Source: an uncultured Erysipelotrichaceae bacterium (GTDB taxonomy: Bacteria > Bacillota_I > Bacilli_A > RF39 > UBA660). Taken from it: 38,100 nt of DNA. Shown piece by piece: positions 15,101 through 22,256 of the stretch (the stretch's first letter is position 1; each line of letters opens with the position of its first letter). The notes below the pieces were generated by a model that worked only from the letters and a program-made list of their open reading frames with translations, was not told the origin of the DNA and did not search any database. The stretch is taken from positions 1-38,100 of the forward strand of contig CADBSF010000088.1 in the NCBI GenBank assembly GCA_902797265.1, in the 5' to 3' direction. Position numbers and translations under genes: made by a program.

Positions 15101-16706
15101 AATGAGTTTATTTGAAGATGAAAATAAGCAATCATTTGGAGCCATTTATTCAACGGGATTTGATTTACCTGATAAAGAATGCCCAAATTGTCATATTCCT
15201 TTATTGAAAGATGGACAGGATATGCCATTCGCAACTTTCCTAGGATTTAATGCTGATAAAGTACCAGATATTGATTTAAACTTCTCGGATCTAAATCAAG
15301 CAAGTGCTCATGCTTATACGAAAGTATTATTTGGAGAAGATAATGTTTATCGTGCCGGAACTATTGGTACAGTAGCCGATAAAACAGCGTTTGGTTTTGT
15401 CAAAGGTTACTGTGAAGAAAAAGGTTTAGGTGAGATGAGAACAGCTGAAATTGAAAGACTAGCAATAGGCTGTACAGGAGTAAAAAGAACAACGGGTCAA
15501 CATCCAGGAGGAATTGTTGTTGTACCAGACTATATGGAAGTCTTTGATTTTACTCCATTCCAATTTCCTGCTGAAGATAGTGAAGCTGAATGGAGAACAA
15601 CTCACTTTGATTATCACTCAATTGATCAGTGCTTATTAAAATTGGATATTTTGGGTCATTCTGATCCAACACAATTAAGAATAATTCAAAATCAATCGAA
15701 TACCGATATTCTAAAAGTACCACTAGATGATAAAGAAACAATGTCCATCTTTACTTCAACAAAAGCATTAGGTGTTACAAAAGAACAAATTATGTGTAAC
15801 ACAGGTACTTTAGGAATTCCAGAATTTGGAACACCATTTACAATCAAACTAGTAGAAGATACCAAACCAACAACTTTTGGTGAATTGATTAAAATATCAG
15901 GTTTATCTCATGGAACTGATGTATGGCTAGGAAATGCGCAAGAATTAATTCAAAATAATGTCGTTCCTTTTAAAGAAACCATTGGCTGTCGTGATGATAT
16001 TATGGTCTATTTAATGTATCATGGAGTAAAACCATTAAAAGCATTTAAAATAATGGAATTTGTTCGTAAGGGAAAAGCATCCAAAGATCCAGAAGCTTGG
16101 AAAGAACATGTAAAAACGATGCAAGAAGCAAAGATTCCCGATTGGTTTATTAATTCTTGTGCTAAAATCAAATACATGTTCCCAAAAGCTCATGCCGCTG
16201 CTTATGTCATATCAGCCTTTCGTATTGCTTGGTATAAAGTACATATGCCAGTATATTTTTATTCTTCTTGGTATTCTTCTAAAGCAACGGATGTAGACGT
16301 TGAAAGTATGATGAAAGGATATTCTTCAATTAAAGCTAGAATTGAAGATATTCAGGCAAAAGGGTATGAAGCAACAAATAAAGAGAATGGACAAGCTGAA
16401 AGTTTAAAAGTAGCTTTAGAAGCTACTGCAAGAGGAATTCAATTCTTAAATGTTGATTTATATGAGAGTGATGCCACAGTATGGATTGCGAAAGGAGAAA
16501 AAGAAATCTATCCTCCTTTTAACGCCATTGATGGTTTAGGCGATACCGTTGCGAAAAACATAGTGGAAGAAAGAACAAAAGGAAAATTCATTAGTATTGA
16601 AGATGTTCAAAAACGAGCAAAAATATCTCAAACATTAATTGATAAAATGAAAGATATGGGTATTTTTGAAGGACTACCAGATTCGAATCAATTGACACTA
16701 TTTTAA
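12102..16706 (+). CDS. polC: DNA polymerase III alpha subunit, Gram-positive PolC
   Basis: A 1534-residue replicative polymerase, about 100 residues longer than B. subtilis PolC. Order: N-terminal domains with an OB fold (about 215-305), first part of PHP (VELHCHTKMSQMDG, about 320), inserted DEDD proofreading exonuclease (VVFDFETTGFNAGG at about 415, HNAKFDVSFLEMAY, HHRGDYDAEGTA), rest of PHP, then the polymerase with VGSRGSVGSSFVATM, a Cys4 zinc-binding part (CGKC...CPNC), PDIDLNFSD (catalytic aspartates, about 1053) and RTTGQHPGGIVVVP. All catalytic motifs seem intact. The ATG at 12102 follows GGGTGATTCGA; an in-frame GTG at 12093 is less likely. It ends at a strong terminator. Confidence 0.98.
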   Translation: MDEKIKILLDKINIDENNYQYFLDAKMNKIKINSKKDKWIIYIEKESLLPLEVLKELENKKMELDKNASSIDFFFTIHHPDFNIYLSYYPYLLELLKEELKVVEIYEDCLKIEDDFLVLIASTEIEKERLSACIDKINSFYKKLGYQFNIDIILRHEEKILEEIQEELNQIEIPKVEEEKVEKTLPKKNYRREPKDENSVIGRSISEDAIKIKTIIGEYNNVVIEGKVFGVELFESSKTDFKIITLKVTDYSDSIYCKVFAREEEEYKALCKEFKEGNWYKMRGQVKYDNFAKELVLNPRDILKIEKKESSIEDHAPVKRVELHCHTKMSQMDGIIDECDVVKYAQKLGMNAVAITDHNGVQGFPHVFNMVTSYNKKREEGTPPFKAIYGAELLMIDDNVDIVIRPNDCTMLEEEFVVFDFETTGFNAGGDDSIIEIGAVKIKDGVITERYDELIDPKRPLPKKIVELTNITDEMLKGKDSEEEAVKKFIKWFGNCPMVAHNAKFDVSFLEMAYKKYQLGTFTNPVIDTLELSRTLDNTYARHSLSALVKRYDVPWDEDAHHRGDYDAEGTALVFHKMLKKLSNRNIDKMSDLKKLVSKEEIHKYGRSHHINLLVKNKTGLKNLFKIISYANTTYLYKTPRILRSFIEENREGLLIGSGCYESEIFNEARSKTDDELSNLIRFYDYVEVQPMECYNHLIQTGDFATKVELAANIEKIVRVTKETGKIIVATGDVHHLKREDKIFREIIVNQKVPGGGRHPLAKTNIKEIPSNHFRTTEEMLEDFQFLGEEEAYQIVVENTNKIADMCDIVEVIIDTGGIPFSPRVKSDDGNSYLDCPVVVTDLVYTKAKDWYGDPLPYMIEERIATELYGDIVYRIITEDLEKEDLEEEDKNRRSHKMLHDIILKGKNEVIEFVKDYIKRTKEELEEKDLEKETSKALGGVIGGGFDPIYLIAQRLVKHSNDEGYLVGSRGSVGSSFVATMMGITEVNPLSPHYRCGKCKMSLFEDENKQSFGAIYSTGFDLPDKECPNCHIPLLKDGQDMPFATFLGFNADKVPDIDLNFSDLNQASAHAYTKVLFGEDNVYRAGTIGTVADKTAFGFVKGYCEEKGLGEMRTAEIERLAIGCTGVKRTTGQHPGGIVVVPDYMEVFDFTPFQFPAEDSEAEWRTTHFDYHSIDQCLLKLDILGHSDPTQLRIIQNQSNTDILKVPLDDKETMSIFTSTKALGVTKEQIMCNTGTLGIPEFGTPFTIKLVEDTKPTTFGELIKISGLSHGTDVWLGNAQELIQNNVVPFKETIGCRDDIMVYLMYHGVKPLKAFKIMEFVRKGKASKDPEAWKEHVKTMQEAKIPDWFINSCAKIKYMFPKAHAAAYVISAFRIAWYKVHMPVYFYSSWYSSKATDVDVESMMKGYSSIKARIEDIQAKGYEATNKENGQAESLKVALEATARGIQFLNVDLYESDATVWIAKGEKEIYPPFNAIDGLGDTVAKNIVEERTKGKFISIEDVQKRAKISQTLIDKMKDMGIFEGLPDSNQLTLF

Positions 16707-16710
16707 TGAG

Positions 16711-16735
16711 AAAAGAGAAATAATTCTCTTTTTTT
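16711..16735 (+). terminator. polC terminator
   Basis: AAAAGAGAA / TTCTCTTTT stem (16711-16719, 16724-16732), 4-nt loop, T run. Confidence 0.8.
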
Positions 16736-16783
16736 CATTTTCTAGAAGAAAAGCAGTGTATATTTATCATAGGAGTGATAATC

Positions 16784-17704
16784 ATGGAAGAAGAAAAAAA
16801 TAATCAGGTAATAGAACCACAATCAGTAGAAACACCAGAGGTAAATCAAGAACCTCAAATCATAAAATCAATACCAGTTGAAAAGAGTACTAAGGAAAAA
16901 AAGAGTAATCCTTTTATCATCATTTTATTAGTATTAGTTATCGTAGGATTATTAGGATATATTGCTTATGATAAGGGAGTGTTTAATAAGTTCATGAATC
17001 AAAAGACAGAAAAAGAAACTAACCATAAAGAGAAAGAAGAAGAAAAAAAGAAAGAAGAAGAAAAAGTAGTAGAATTATTAGCTGAAGAAATAGCCGAATG
17101 GGATAAGAAAATTAATACTTTGACGACTTATTTTGCTAATTATTATAAAGACAATAATATTACTAGTATTGATAATCAACAATTATTAAATTATGGTATT
17201 AGAACTGCAATGAAAGATAATATTGCGACAAAAGAAGATGTGGAAAAAGCAATTAAAGATTTATTTGGTAATTCAATAGTACCAAAACATGAGAATGTAA
17301 AATGTTTTGTTGCTTCTCATCCAGATGTATATCTATTTGAGAGTGATGCTTATCAATATAATAATAATCATCCAGGACATGGTGGATCAGAATTCTATCG
17401 TTATAATATCGTAAAATATCAATCTAGTGAAAAAACAAATACAACATTAAAATTAAACTATAAGATATTATATTATAATGAATGTAAAGATACTTGCTTA
17501 TTAGGTGAATTATATGCAAGATTAGATGATACAGAACCACTTGTTTCCTTTAAACAAGCAGATGGAAGTTATAGGGATGATGCAAAACTAACAGATGAAT
17601 TATATGAAAATATCAAAGATAAAGTACCTGTTACTACATTTACTTATGAAATCGATAAGGAAGGAAATTACAATTTAAAAAGTGTAGAAATCAATGAGGA
17701 GTAG
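16784..17704 (+). CDS. Signal-anchored extracellular protein of unknown function
   Basis: A 306-residue protein: a cytoplasmic N-terminus of about 45 residues rich in Glu, Gln and Pro, one membrane helix (PFIIILLVLVIVGLLGYIAY), a strongly charged Lys/Glu coiled-coil region, and an extracellular domain of about 220 residues containing two Cys pairs (VKCFVASHPD; NECKDTCLLGE). The last part probably forms a beta-rich domain. No family recognised. AGGAGTG (16771-16777) places the start at ATG 16784. Transcribed alone between two terminators. Confidence 0.8.
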   Translation: MEEEKNNQVIEPQSVETPEVNQEPQIIKSIPVEKSTKEKKSNPFIIILLVLVIVGLLGYIAYDKGVFNKFMNQKTEKETNHKEKEEEKKKEEEKVVELLAEEIAEWDKKINTLTTYFANYYKDNNITSIDNQQLLNYGIRTAMKDNIATKEDVEKAIKDLFGNSIVPKHENVKCFVASHPDVYLFESDAYQYNNNHPGHGGSEFYRYNIVKYQSSEKTNTTLKLNYKILYYNECKDTCLLGELYARLDDTEPLVSFKQADGSYRDDAKLTDELYENIKDKVPVTTFTYEIDKEGNYNLKSVEINEE

Positions 17705-17723
17705 AAATCTACTTCTTTTTTTT
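17696..17723 (+). terminator. Terminator after the 16784 gene
   Basis: GAGGAGTAG / CTACTTCTT stem with two G-T pairs, AAAT loop, then T run. The stem includes the last sense codons and the stop. Confidence 0.7.
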
Positions 17724-17742
17724 CATTTTCATAAAAAAAATA

Positions 17743-17751
17743 TGTTATAAT
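17743..17751 (+). promoter_or_regulatory. Promoter of the bactofilin-like gene
   Basis: TGTTATAAT: extended -10 with TATAAT at 17746-17751. The predicted start of transcription, about 17758, leaves a 12-nt leader containing GGAGGAG (17761-17767). Confidence 0.65.
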
Positions 17752-17769
17752 AAAAGAAAAGGAGGAGTT

Positions 17770-18825
17770 ATGAAAAAATTTATTAAGAGAAGTTTAGTAG
17801 TATTTTTGATTGGATTCTTTTTCTGTATTCCAGTCATGGCCAAAGGGCACAATGGATTTCATGTAGGAGATGATTTATCTTTAACCAAGAAAATCACATC
17901 AACACTTTTTTCAGCAGGAAATAATGTAGATGTATCTTCAGAGGTTGATGGAGCATCATTTATTGCAGGAAATAACTTAACATTATCTAGTAAGCAAGAT
18001 ATTTTATTTGCTGCTGGAAATAGTATTTCAATAAAAGATTTAGAAACAAAGGATGCTTTTGTTGCAGGAAGTAAAATTGAAGTCGAAAATTCTAAAATAA
18101 GAGACTTATATGCAACAGCTCAAACCATTCGAATTGATTCTGATATTTCTCGTAATGCTTATTTAGGAGGAGAAACAATTACTATCAATGGTACTATTGA
18201 TGGAGATTGTTATATTTCTGCTGAAAGTATACGAATTGGAAAAGAAGCAAGTATTACTGGTACCTTGAAATACCCAGAAGAAAGTAAAATTAGTATTTCA
18301 GAAAGTGCTAGTATAGGAAAAACAGAAACATATAAAGCTAGTGATGAAAAGAGAAAAGAAACAATTCAAGAAAAAATATCATCATTGTTCCTTTCTTTCT
18401 TAATGATATTAATAACAGGAATTATCTTCCTTGCTGTTGCTCCTAAAGTATTTAAGAAATTAGAGAAAATGGAATTTGAGTCTCCTGTTGTTATTAAAAA
18501 TATCTTCTTTGGTTTCTTATTATTAATAGGACTTCCAATATCTGTAATCATTGCTTTGATATCAGTCATTGGAATACCAATAGCTCTTATCGCTTTAGCA
18601 ATCTATTTGATAGCTATATATTTAACTTCTATTACAACTTCTTATTACTTAGGCTATCATCTATTAAAAGATAAAATTAAAAATAACTATTTACTACTAA
18701 CTTTATCCTTATTAATACTATTCTTAGTAAGATTAATACCATTCATTGGTGGATTAATATCATTCCTATCTATATGCTTAGGTTTAGGATTATTCTTAGA
18801 AGTATTAAAAAGTGCAAGAAAATAA
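17770..18825 (+). CDS. Exported polymer-forming (bactofilin-like) protein with C-terminal membrane domain
   Basis: A 351-residue protein. The N-terminus is a signal peptide (basic KKFIKRS, hydrophobic core, cleavage near PVMAKG). Residues about 30-190 are short repeating beta units (SAGNNVDVSSEVDG, IAGNNLTLSS, AAGNSISIKD, VAGSKIEVEN, YLGGETITINGTIDGD, ISAESIRIGKEASITG), like a right-handed beta helix of bactofilin/polymer-forming type. A charged linker then leads to about four membrane helices (residues about 205-345). Similar proteins with this layout are common in Firmicutes genomes and their role is not known; an envelope scaffold is plausible. Strong RBS GGAGGAG. Confidence 0.85.
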   Translation: MKKFIKRSLVVFLIGFFFCIPVMAKGHNGFHVGDDLSLTKKITSTLFSAGNNVDVSSEVDGASFIAGNNLTLSSKQDILFAAGNSISIKDLETKDAFVAGSKIEVENSKIRDLYATAQTIRIDSDISRNAYLGGETITINGTIDGDCYISAESIRIGKEASITGTLKYPEESKISISESASIGKTETYKASDEKRKETIQEKISSLFLSFLMILITGIIFLAVAPKVFKKLEKMEFESPVVIKNIFFGFLLLIGLPISVIIALISVIGIPIALIALAIYLIAIYLTSITTSYYLGYHLLKDKIKNNYLLLTLSLLILFLVRLIPFIGGLISFLSICLGLGLFLEVLKSARK

Positions 18826-18828
18826 GAA

Positions 18829-18872
18829 AAAGAGTATTTCTAGTTTTTAGAAATATTCTTTCTTTGTTTTTT
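18829..18872 (+). terminator. Terminator after the bactofilin-like gene
   Basis: A 14-bp stem (one G-T pair), AAAGAGTATTTCTA / TAGAAATATTCTTT, GTTTT loop, then T-rich sequence. Confidence 0.85.
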
Positions 18873-18887
18873 CTATTTTTAAAATAC

Positions 18888-18916
18888 TTGACATAGGAAG
18901 AAATGAACCATATAGT
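18888..18916 (+). promoter_or_regulatory. Promoter of the carboxypeptidase gene
   Basis: TTGACA (18888-18893), 17-nt spacer, TATAGT (18911-18916). Confidence 0.85.
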
Positions 18917-18958
18917 ATTATTAGGTAATAATAATGAAAATAGAAGAGAAGGAATAAT

Positions 18959-20185
18959 ATGAAGAGTAGAAAAAAATATCAATTAATGATAATTATCATA
19001 ATCTTACTATTAGGAAGAATGATTCCTGTATTTGCTTTAACTTATCCTGAGATAGATTCTAAGATTTTGGAAATATATGATTTAACAGAAGAGAAAGTAA
19101 TTAGTGAAAAAGATTCGAATAAAATTAGCGCAATTGCATCTCTAACGAAACTAGCAACTACGATTACGGCAATTGAATCAATTGAAAACTTGGATGAAGA
19201 AGTAACAATCACAAGAACTATTTTAAATACAGTAAGATGGGATGCTTCTGTTGCAGGATTAAAAGCAGGAGACCAATTAACTTATCGAGATCTATTATAT
19301 GCTTCTATGCTACCTAGTGGAGCTGATGCAACGAATGCTTTAGCTATCTTAAGTAGTGGAAGTATTGATCATTTTGTTGAAAAAATGAATGAACTTGCTT
19401 CTCGTCTTAAACTTTCGAATACTCATTTTGTAAATGTAACAGGATTAGATGCAGAAGGTCATTATTCAACTGCAAGTGATATGAGAACACTACTAGCTTA
19501 TGCTTTAAAAAATGAATTGTTTCGAAAAATCTATACTACTCGAGAGTATACTTTATCCAATGGATTAAAAGTACTATCAACGATTACAACTTATAATAAA
19601 AATTCATCCATTGATACTAGTCAAATATTAGGTAGTAAAACAGGTTATACAGGAGATGCTGGATATTGTTTATCTTCTTTAAGTAATATAAATGGTCATG
19701 AATTTATTATTATTGTATTAAATGCAGAACATAAAAATAATCTCTATTATAATATTGTAGATACAGTAGAATTAATAGACTTTTTACAGAAAAACTTTCA
19801 AGAAGAAACAGTAATAGAAAGTAATCAATTATTAAAAAACATACCTGTTAAACTAAGTAAAATCGATATCTATGAAATAAGAGCGAAAAAAGATATCAAG
19901 AAATATCTTCCTTCTGATTATGAAAAAGATAAAATAAGAATAGAGTATGATGGTTTAGAAGAATTATCTTTTCAAAATAAAATAGGAAAAAAGATAGGAA
20001 CAATCTCTTATTATTATGGTAATGAATTTATCACAAAGGAAACGATTTCATTAGATACTAAAATTGAAATCAGTATTCCTAAAGTATTAAAAGAATATTA
20101 TTACATATTAATTATTCTAATCATGATTGTTTTCTCTATATTTTTCGTTATGAAAAAAAGGAAAAGGAAAAAGAAGATTGCTTAA
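18959..20185 (+). CDS. Serine D-alanyl-D-alanine carboxypeptidase (DacA/DacF type)
   Basis: A 408-residue penicillin-binding protein of the low-molecular-weight peptidase S11 family. It has an N-terminal signal peptide, the SxxK active site SLTK (Ser61, Lys64), the SGN-like motif SGADATN (about residues 119-125), and the KTG motif in LGSKTGYTGDAGYC (about 225). After the catalytic domain comes a C-terminal beta domain and a final membrane helix (YYYILIILIMIVFSIFFVM) with a very basic tail. It trims D-Ala from peptidoglycan pentapeptides. The SGN motif has SGAD...N where classical enzymes have SGN or SAN. dacF-type genes may act in sporulation, but no spoIIA genes lie here. Confidence 0.93.
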   Translation: MKSRKKYQLMIIIIILLLGRMIPVFALTYPEIDSKILEIYDLTEEKVISEKDSNKISAIASLTKLATTITAIESIENLDEEVTITRTILNTVRWDASVAGLKAGDQLTYRDLLYASMLPSGADATNALAILSSGSIDHFVEKMNELASRLKLSNTHFVNVTGLDAEGHYSTASDMRTLLAYALKNELFRKIYTTREYTLSNGLKVLSTITTYNKNSSIDTSQILGSKTGYTGDAGYCLSSLSNINGHEFIIIVLNAEHKNNLYYNIVDTVELIDFLQKNFQEETVIESNQLLKNIPVKLSKIDIYEIRAKKDIKKYLPSDYEKDKIRIEYDGLEELSFQNKIGKKIGTISYYYGNEFITKETISLDTKIEISIPKVLKEYYYILIILIMIVFSIFFVMKKRKRKKKIA

Positions 20186-20192
20186 GTTTTCA

Positions 20193-20221
20193 TTTACAAT
20201 TCAAGCTTTTTATGATATAAT
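20193..20221 (+). promoter_or_regulatory. Promoter of the SGNH hydrolase gene
   Basis: TTTACA (20193-20198), 17-nt spacer, TATAAT (20216-20221) in the context TATGATATAAT (extended -10). Confidence 0.8.
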
Positions 20222-20275
20222 AGGAAACTAATTAACAACGGGATAGGCAGAGAAAAAGAGGGGGAAAGTAAATTT

Positions 20276-20968
20276 ATGACTAAAAAAGCAGTCTTTTTTA
20301 TGGTTAGTTTTATTGTTTCAACAGTTGCTTTAATAGCGTATGTTATCATTGATTTAACTTTTTTTGAACATCGTCAAGCTAATTATGTTCATAACATTTA
20401 TGATATGAAAATTAGTAGTAAAGATAATTTTGTCTTTTTAGGAGATTCTATTACAGCAGGATATCAATTAAATGAATTCTATGAAGGAATTCATGTTGTG
20501 AATAGTGGAATTAGTGGAAATAAAACAGATGATATCTTATCGGATATGGAAAATAGAGTCTATCGATATAATCCAACTAAAGTATTCTTATTAATTGGAG
20601 TAAATGATTTAGGTAGTGGAAAAACTGTAGAGGAAGTATTTGATAATATCAAAAAAATTATTAAGAATATTAAAAAGAATCGTTCTAATACAAAAATATA
20701 TGTAGAATCTGTTTATCCAATCAATGATAGAGGAGAAGAAGGGTTTATGAAAATTAACGTTTCTAATAATGATATTATTCGATTAAATAAAAAGTTAAAG
20801 AAATATTGTGAAGATAAAGATATTACCTATATTGATATTCATAAAAGTTTAAAAGATGAAAAGGATCAATTAAAACTATCCTATACAGTAGATGGATTAC
20901 ATATTTCATCATTAGGATATTTAAGAATAACTAGATTATTATTACCTTATCTTAGAAGTGATTATTAA
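20276..20968 (+). CDS. SGNH/GDSL-type hydrolase, membrane-anchored
   Basis: A 230-residue protein with an N-terminal membrane anchor (about residues 6-28) and an SGNH hydrolase domain: block I FLGDSITAGYQL (catalytic Ser58), block II Gly in VVNSGISGNKTDD, block III LIGVNDLG (Asn), and block V DGLHISSLGY (Asp, His). Such exported enzymes remove or transfer acyl groups on lipids, polysaccharides or peptidoglycan. The next gene is an acyltransferase, so the two may act together on a surface polymer. Ribosome site GAGGGGGAAAG precedes the ATG at 20276. Own promoter and terminator. Confidence 0.92.
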   Translation: MTKKAVFFMVSFIVSTVALIAYVIIDLTFFEHRQANYVHNIYDMKISSKDNFVFLGDSITAGYQLNEFYEGIHVVNSGISGNKTDDILSDMENRVYRYNPTKVFLLIGVNDLGSGKTVEEVFDNIKKIIKNIKKNRSNTKIYVESVYPINDRGEEGFMKINVSNNDIIRLNKKLKKYCEDKDITYIDIHKSLKDEKDQLKLSYTVDGLHISSLGYLRITRLLLPYLRSDY

Positions 20969-20971
20969 AAG

Positions 20972-20998
20972 AATACTACAAAAAGTAGTATTTTTTTT
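20972..20998 (+). terminator. SGNH gene terminator
   Basis: AATACTAC / GTAGTATT perfect 8-bp stem, AAAAA loop, eight T. Confidence 0.85.
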
Positions 20999-21005
20999 AA
21001 AATAA

Positions 21006-21034
21006 TTGCTTTTTCTAGTACAAAATACTATAAT
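21006..21034 (+). promoter_or_regulatory. Promoter of the acyltransferase gene
   Basis: TTGCTT (21006-21011), 17-nt spacer, TATAAT (21029-21034). It shows that a longer reading frame starting at 21006 is not the real gene start. Confidence 0.75.
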
Positions 21035-21068
21035 AATTTTAAGACATTATTGTAATGAGGATGGTACT

Positions 21069-22187
21069 ATGAAAAATAAAAATGCTCGATTTACTTTCTT
21101 ATATGCAATTGGTTCTATTTTAATCGTATCAGGCCATTGTTTTAATGGTGGAATTAATCTAGCTTTTGATTTCTTTCAACCATACTATTTTCATTTAGCT
21201 TTATTTACTTTTGTATCGGGATATTTTTATAAAGAAGAAAATGAAAATCATGTTTTATCCTATATTTGGAAAAAAATAAAAAAATTAATTATTCCTATGT
21301 ATGTTATCAATTTTTTCTTTGGTTTATTTGTTCTAATTACCAAACAATTTGGTTTTCAATTAGGTAGTGAATTTAATCTTTATAACCTTATCATTTCTCC
21401 CATAACGAATGGTCATCAATTCGTATATAATTTATGTTTTTGGTTTGTTGTACCTTTATTTTGTATTGAATGCTTCAATGTACTATTAAAAAAATATACC
21501 AAGAAATTTTCTTTTCTGAATGAATATGTCTATTTTATTATTTATCTGATTTTAGGAATTCTTGCTTTATGGATTTCAAAGAATGAAATAGAAAGTGGAA
21601 TATTGATTGCTTTATTACGTTTTTTATTCTTTCTTCCTTTCTATCAATTAGGAACTCTTTACAACAAGAAGATTGAGAAAAAAGATAACATGAATAATGT
21701 TCTTTATTTTACTATTCTATTTATGATTCAATTAATTATCTTCTTATCAATTAAACAAATGCCTCATTTTAATCCTGCTTGGTTGAAATTTGAAGGATAT
21801 ATGATATTACCATATATAGAAGCTATCTTAGGAATTGCTTTTTGGGTTAGAGTAGCCAAGATATTAGAAAACATTACCAAAGATAGTAAAATAATCAATC
21901 TTATTGCTGATAATGCTTTCGCTATCATGGCATATCAATTAATAGGATTCTTTGTTATAAAACTCTTATGTGAATTTGGTCATAATTATACGAGTTATTT
22001 TGTAAACTTTAATCCTTATGCTTTTAGAAATGATATGTGGTATTTCTATATTCCTAGAGGTGTTGGTCAAACCTTAATCGTGTATTTAGTAGCAGGAATT
22101 ATGATTCCAATTGGAATTCAAAAACTAATCAATATAGGAAAAGAAAAAGCCTTTTCTTACTATAAAAACAATAAGGAAACAAGATAG
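21069..22187 (+). CDS. Acyltransferase 3 family membrane protein
   Basis: A 372-residue integral membrane protein with about ten helices. The N-terminus reads NARFTFLYAIGSILIVSGHC, typical for acyltransferase-3/fucose-4-O-acetylase-like enzymes, with the conserved His in SGHC and the following FFQPYYFHLALFTFVSGYFY (PL-FFFVSGY-like) segment. These enzymes move acetyl groups across the membrane to sugars or lipids. The ATG at 21069 follows GAGGATGG and lies about 28 nt after the predicted transcription start. It follows the SGNH gene but has its own promoter. Confidence 0.85.
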   Translation: MKNKNARFTFLYAIGSILIVSGHCFNGGINLAFDFFQPYYFHLALFTFVSGYFYKEENENHVLSYIWKKIKKLIIPMYVINFFFGLFVLITKQFGFQLGSEFNLYNLIISPITNGHQFVYNLCFWFVVPLFCIECFNVLLKKYTKKFSFLNEYVYFIIYLILGILALWISKNEIESGILIALLRFLFFLPFYQLGTLYNKKIEKKDNMNNVLYFTILFMIQLIIFLSIKQMPHFNPAWLKFEGYMILPYIEAILGIAFWVRVAKILENITKDSKIINLIADNAFAIMAYQLIGFFVIKLLCEFGHNYTSYFVNFNPYAFRNDMWYFYIPRGVGQTLIVYLVAGIMIPIGIQKLINIGKEKAFSYYKNNKETR

Positions 22188-22204
22188 AACTTATTGTTTT
22201 TTTT
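22166..22204 (+). terminator. Acyltransferase terminator
   Basis: AAACAATAAG / CTTATTGTTT 10-bp stem with a 14-nt loop containing the stop codon, then T run. The distal arm also provides the TTGTTT -35 box of the next gene. Confidence 0.75.
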
Positions 22205-22222
22205 CATCTAATCCTTTATAAT
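22194..22222 (+). promoter_or_regulatory. Promoter of the 22257 gene
   Basis: TTGTTT (22194-22199), 17-nt spacer, TATAAT (22217-22222). The -35 lies within the preceding terminator. Confidence 0.65.
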
Positions 22223-22256
22223 AAACAGTTAGAAAAAAGGAAAAGGATGAAGTTAT

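Noticed and set aside
21006-21068. Longer N-terminus for the acyltransferase starting at TTG 21006
   Set aside because: It covers a good promoter (TTGCTT-17-TATAAT); the ATG at 21069 has a ribosome site.
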